Positions 5,293 through 7,959 of a stretch of DNA of 7,959 nucleotides are shown piece after piece. Both the position numbers and the translations under genes were made by a program. The stretch is from an uncultured Solobacterium sp. GTDB lineage: Bacteria > Bacillota_I > Bacilli_A > Erysipelotrichales > Erysipelotrichaceae. A model generated the notes under the pieces. That model did not search any database and was not told the DNA's origin. It was given only the letters and a program-made list of their open reading frames with translations. How positions within the stretch are numbered: position 1 is the first letter of the stretch; each line of letters starts with the position of its first letter. Location of the stretch: assembly GCA_927911475.1 (NCBI GenBank), contig CAKMPP010000098.1, positions 1 through 7,959 of the forward strand, in the 5' to 3' direction.

Positions 5293-7128
5293 ATGATTAT
5301 GAAAAAACTTCAAAAGATATTTGTAATCTTGTGTGCTTTTATAATGTTATCGAGTGTTAACTATTCTGTTAATGCGATTGATTCGACCACACCGGGTACT
5401 ACTGTAACAACTACAACATCTACTCCTGGTAGTACACCAGCAGTAGCTACTCCTACGCCAACACCTACGACAACACCAAGTACACCGATTGATCCTAATG
5501 CGAAAGTTAGTTTTTTTGTAAGAAGTACTTGGACTGGTAATGATAAACCAGCTGTTCTTATTCGTTTATTTGCCAATGGTGTAGAGAAAATTAATAAAGT
5601 TCGTGACCCATACAACTATCAAGAAGTAAATGGATATATTAGTAGCCAGTTAAATGGATGGCAGGTTGATTTTAATAACTTACCTAAGTATGATTCTGAT
5701 GGTAAGGAAATTGAATATACTGTAAAACAGGATTTCTTCGAATCATATTTGTATGGTTGGAATAATTTTAAGTTTAAGACTGACCTAACAGGTGATGTAA
5801 AAACAGGATTTATCTTTGAAAACAAATCACTTATCGATATTGAAGTTGGAAAGATGTGGAATGAAATTCCAGTATTCGTTATCCCAGGAACTCCTAGTCC
5901 AGCAGATCCACCGGAGATGGTGTCCCTTAATTCATCAGAATCTGAAAACTCTGTTACTTATACTAAAGAGAAATTAAATGAACTTCTCGTTGAATCTGAT
6001 GCCTTAGATGCTGATGATGATGTGCTTGCAGGAGCACAAGATACTTCAGGAGATTCTGCACTAGAAGATATGTCTGCTGAAGAAAGACGTGAAGAAAATC
6101 TAAAGAAGTCTATCGTAGCTGTTCCAAACGCCATCACAGTTAATCTTTTGGCTGATGGTGTTGTTGTAGGAACAATGCAAATTACAAAGGAAGATGGATG
6201 GACTGGATATTTCCGTGATTACCTAAGATATGATGAAAATGATGGTCATGAGATTGTTTATACAGTTGAAGAAGTTCCTGTTACTGGATACAAGACAGAA
6301 TATATTAATAAACTAATTAATGGCCGTGTAATTAACGCGATAGTAAACCGTTCTGTTATTGACATTAATGTTCAAAAGAAGTGGGAAGGTAAGATTCAAG
6401 GACCTGTAAATGTAACGTTATATCGTAAGTTTAAAACAGTTGAATTTGACTGGAGTTTCTATAAGAATATAACAACAGAACATGAAGAAGAAGTCGCAAC
6501 AGTTGAATTAAATGAAGCGAATAATTGGCAACATACCTTCGAAGATTTATATGAATTCTATACAGTAGAAGGCGAAGATCCTGTTATCTATGAGTATTAT
6601 GTAAAAGAAGATCCAGTTGCTGGATATAATACTGTAATTACTGGTGATCAGAAGGATGGCTTTACGATTACAAATACAAATACTACTGATTTGATCGATA
6701 TTCTAGTTGAAAAGAAATGGGATGGAGATATTGCAGATAGTGCTAAGGTTACATTACTAGCAAATGGTGAAGAAGTAGAAACAGTTGAATTAAATGAAGC
6801 GAACAGTTGGAAGCACGTATTTACAGGTTTACAGAAATACAACAATGATGGTTCAGAAGTTGCATATACTGTAAAAGAAGTAGGTGAAACTGCTAACGTA
6901 ATTGAGTTAGATGGTAAGAAGTTCGATGTAGAATATACAGGAAATACTACGGATGGCTTTACAGTTACAAATAAAAAGCCAATCGATCCACCTACACCTA
7001 CGCCAACTCCAACTCCAACACCAAAGACAAGTGATAATAGTCATGTGATGTCATATGCACTACTAACATTATTATCTGCATTCTTTGTTGTGATTGTTGC
7101 TTCTAAGCGTATAAAATATTCAAATTAG
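5293..7128 (+). CDS. Secreted Cna-B repeat surface protein with LPXTG-like C-terminal sorting signal
   Basis: The start ATG at 5293 gives 611 residues. Order of parts: signal peptide 1-28 (K-K-L-Q-K, a hydrophobic core, then S-V-N-A with cleavage before I-D); Thr/Pro/Ser linker 31-65; four Cna-B-like beta domains at about 70-179, 180-355, 356-466 and 467-563; Pro-Thr repeat 566-577; sorting motif T-P-K-T-S-D (576-581); hydrophobic segment about 586-603; basic tail S-K-R-I-K-Y-S-N. Domains 2, 3 and 4 keep the isopeptide-type triad: Lys187/362/474 two residues before the conserved Trp, Glu327/439/529 in the YTVxE-like motif, and Asn352/461/560 in the final strand. Domain 1 has Ser78 and Gln146 in place of Lys and Glu but keeps Asn177. 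Domain 2 carries an acidic insertion of about 88 residues (191-279). Cna-B domains usually form rigid stalks of adhesins or pilins. No ligand-binding head is recognisable, so the target is unknown. It is monocistronic between two terminators. Confidence 0.88.
   Translation: MIMKKLQKIFVILCAFIMLSSVNYSVNAIDSTTPGTTVTTTTSTPGSTPAVATPTPTPTTTPSTPIDPNAKVSFFVRSTWTGNDKPAVLIRLFANGVEKINKVRDPYNYQEVNGYISSQLNGWQVDFNNLPKYDSDGKEIEYTVKQDFFESYLYGWNNFKFKTDLTGDVKTGFIFENKSLIDIEVGKMWNEIPVFVIPGTPSPADPPEMVSLNSSESENSVTYTKEKLNELLVESDALDADDDVLAGAQDTSGDSALEDMSAEERREENLKKSIVAVPNAITVNLLADGVVVGTMQITKEDGWTGYFRDYLRYDENDGHEIVYTVEEVPVTGYKTEYINKLINGRVINAIVNRSVIDINVQKKWEGKIQGPVNVTLYRKFKTVEFDWSFYKNITTEHEEEVATVELNEANNWQHTFEDLYEFYTVEGEDPVIYEYYVKEDPVAGYNTVITGDQKDGFTITNTNTTDLIDILVEKKWDGDIADSAKVTLLANGEEVETVELNEANSWKHVFTGLQKYNNDGSEVAYTVKEVGETANVIELDGKKFDVEYTGNTTDGFTVTNKKPIDPPTPTPTPTPTPKTSDNSHVMSYALLTLLSAFFVVIVASKRIKYSN
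5383..5487 (+). repeat. Thr/Pro/Ser-rich low-complexity linker
   Basis: Residues 31-65 of the surface protein are almost only Thr, Pro, Ser, Gly, Ala and Val, ending in repeated T-P units. This is a typical extended, possibly glycosylated spacer directly after the signal peptide. Confidence 0.75.
6498..6521 (+). repeat. 24-bp exact direct repeat, copy 1 (Cna-B domain 3)
   Basis: Bases 6498-6521 are identical to 6780-6803. They encode T-V-E-L-N-E-A-N at the same place in domains 3 and 4. The 282-base (94-codon) spacing equals one domain period, pointing to intragenic duplication. Confidence 0.85.
6780..6803 (+). repeat. 24-bp exact direct repeat, copy 2 (Cna-B domain 4)
   Basis: Second copy of the block at 6498-6521, with the same reading frame and the same position in the domain. 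Confidence 0.85.
6988..7023 (+). repeat. Pro-Thr repeat before the sorting signal
   Basis: Residues 566-577 of the surface protein are alternating P-T units, encoded by repeated CCA/ACT-type codons. Such a segment usually spans the peptidoglycan next to the anchor point. Confidence 0.8.
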
Positions 7129-7134
7129 TAAAAT

Positions 7135-7167
7135 AAAAACTCTTTACGAATAGGTAAAGAGTTTTTT
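7135..7167. terminator. Bidirectional intrinsic terminator between convergent genes
   Basis: A perfect 13-bp stem, AAAAACTCTTTAC (7135-7147) with GTAAAGAGTTTTT (7154-7166), encloses the loop GAATAG. A/T tracts on both ends let it work on either strand. It starts 6 bases after the surface-protein stop and directly touches the stop codon of the minus-strand phosphatase gene (7168-7170). Confidence 0.92.
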
Positions 7168-7959
7168 CTACATTAACTTGTTTTCTTCTAATCGAATCTG
7201 AAGGAAACCTTCGCGGATGCCGGTTTTAGATATGAGTATACGCTTTGCATGATAGATTCTAGCAATCTCTAAAATCATATGTAATCCAGGAAGAAAGACT
7301 GGTTGACGACTAGGGTCTACATTTGCTTTCATGGCTGCTTCAAAAGCACAATCATGCATGCATAACTTATCGAATATCTCTTGAAGTTTTGTAACTTCAA
7401 TAGTTAATTCTTCATGGAATAGGGCTTGATACACTTTGCCTGCTGCACGCATTGTTCCACCAATACCAATCAACTCCTCACAAGTGATATTAAGAGAAGG
7501 GTATTCTCTGCGTGCAGAAAGAATTTCTCTTTCACATTCTGGAGTATCAATTGGTAGATGACGTAGACGTACACATCCAAGTGGGAAACTCATCGCGTCG
7601 ATTGGTTGTCCGTTTTTAAATGAAATCAGTTCTGTTGAGCCGCCACCTACATCAAAAGCTATTCCATCTGTAAGATTTGGATATGAATACTTTGTACCTA
7701 AGAAATCATAGAGTGCTTCTTCATTTCCACTAAGTGGGTAGATATCCCATCCTGTTGTTTGAAGAGATGCTACAAGTTCTTCTTTGTTTTGGATGCGGCA
7801 TGGTTCTGTAATATCCGCAAAGCGATACTGTACTTGCATTTCATCTAGTTTATCTGCGTAGGATTGTAATACTTCAGTTGCTTTAAGTATTCCTTCTTTT
7901 GACATAATTCTATCTACATTAACATAGTCAATTAGATGTGCTGGAGTAGAAATATGTAA
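7168..7959 (-). CDS. Ppx/GppA family phosphatase (5' partial at window edge)
   Basis: Family members remove terminal phosphate from polyphosphate (Ppx) or convert pppGpp to ppGpp (GppA) and have the ASKHA actin-like fold; they are cytosolic. On the minus strand the frame stays open from 7170 to the window edge. The visible 263 residues end in E-N-K-L-M-stop, and the Met at 7905 is only an internal codon: the family-like L-H-I-S-T-P...D-R-I-M-S-K-E-G runs through it. The N-terminal D-x-G-S-N phosphate-1 motif must lie outside the window. Seen here: PLSGNEEA (the segment holding the Glu thought to be the catalytic base in E. coli Ppx), FDVGGGSTELISF (phosphate-2 loop), FPLGCVRL, IGIGGTMRAAG (nucleoside/adenosine-type loop) and KTGIREGFL near the C-terminus (usually GLRDGLL). 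The ATSALREA-like segment is divergent (A-D-I-T-E-P-C-R-I). The protein appears to stop after the Ppx/GppA domain, with no C-terminal HD domain. Ppx and GppA cannot be told apart here. Confidence 0.87.
   Translation of the reverse strand, partial: LHISTPAHLIDYVNVDRIMSKEGILKATEVLQSYADKLDEMQVQYRFADITEPCRIQNKEELVASLQTTGWDIYPLSGNEEALYDFLGTKYSYPNLTDGIAFDVGGGSTELISFKNGQPIDAMSFPLGCVRLRHLPIDTPECEREILSARREYPSLNITCEELIGIGGTMRAAGKVYQALFHEELTIEVTKLQEIFDKLCMHDCAFEAAMKANVDPSRQPVFLPGLHMILEIARIYHAKRILISKTGIREGFLQIRLEENKLM

Noticed and set aside
1..7959. CRISPR array, insertion sequence, phage attachment site or new defence system
   Set aside because: No regularly spaced repeats, transposase, terminal inverted repeats or defence-type genes were seen; XerC here is the housekeeping recombinase next to trmFO.

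Overview
The window looks like a chromosomal housekeeping segment from a low-GC member of the Bacillota (Firmicutes). The genes and their order (trmFO, then xerC, then rpsB, then tsf) match the topA-trmFO-xerC-hslVU-codY-rpsB-tsf-pyrH-frr neighbourhood of that phylum. The moderately AT-rich composition, the long C-terminal tail on ribosomal protein S2 and the Cna-B surface protein make an Erysipelotrichia-like host plausible. That placement is an inference and was not tested by a search.

Layout. (1) Positions 1-2797, plus strand: an apparent operon of trmFO (5' end outside the window), xerC and a nucleoside phosphorylase gene, closed by a strong intrinsic terminator at 2818-2843. Both trmFO and xerC carry a single-base frameshift in a homopolymer run. 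The protein on each side of each shift is well conserved, so these are either sequencing/assembly errors or very recent lesions. (2) Positions 2844-4905: a structured leader of about 170 bases, then rpsB and tsf 2 bases apart, closed by a second terminator. (3) Positions 4906-5292: an AT-rich intergenic stretch whose last 100 bases can form several hairpins just before a G-rich ribosome binding site. (4) Positions 5293-7128: a secreted, probably wall-anchored protein of four Cna-B-like repeats. (5) Positions 7135-7167: a bidirectional terminator shared with a convergent Ppx/GppA phosphatase gene on the minus strand, whose 5' end lies beyond the window.

How the genes work together: TrmFO (tRNA m5U54), S2 and EF-Ts serve translation, XerC serves chromosome dimer resolution, the phosphorylase serves nucleoside salvage and the Ppx/GppA protein serves polyphosphate or (p)ppGpp metabolism. 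The surface protein is the accessory element here. It sits where pyrH-frr often follows tsf, and the phosphorylase sits where hslVU-codY often lie. I found no CRISPR array, tRNA, rRNA, insertion sequence or obvious new defence system. The most unusual material is in the surface protein (a first Cna-B domain that has lost the isopeptide Lys and Glu, an acidic insertion of about 88 residues in the second domain, and a non-canonical TPKTS sorting motif) and in the two structured leaders.
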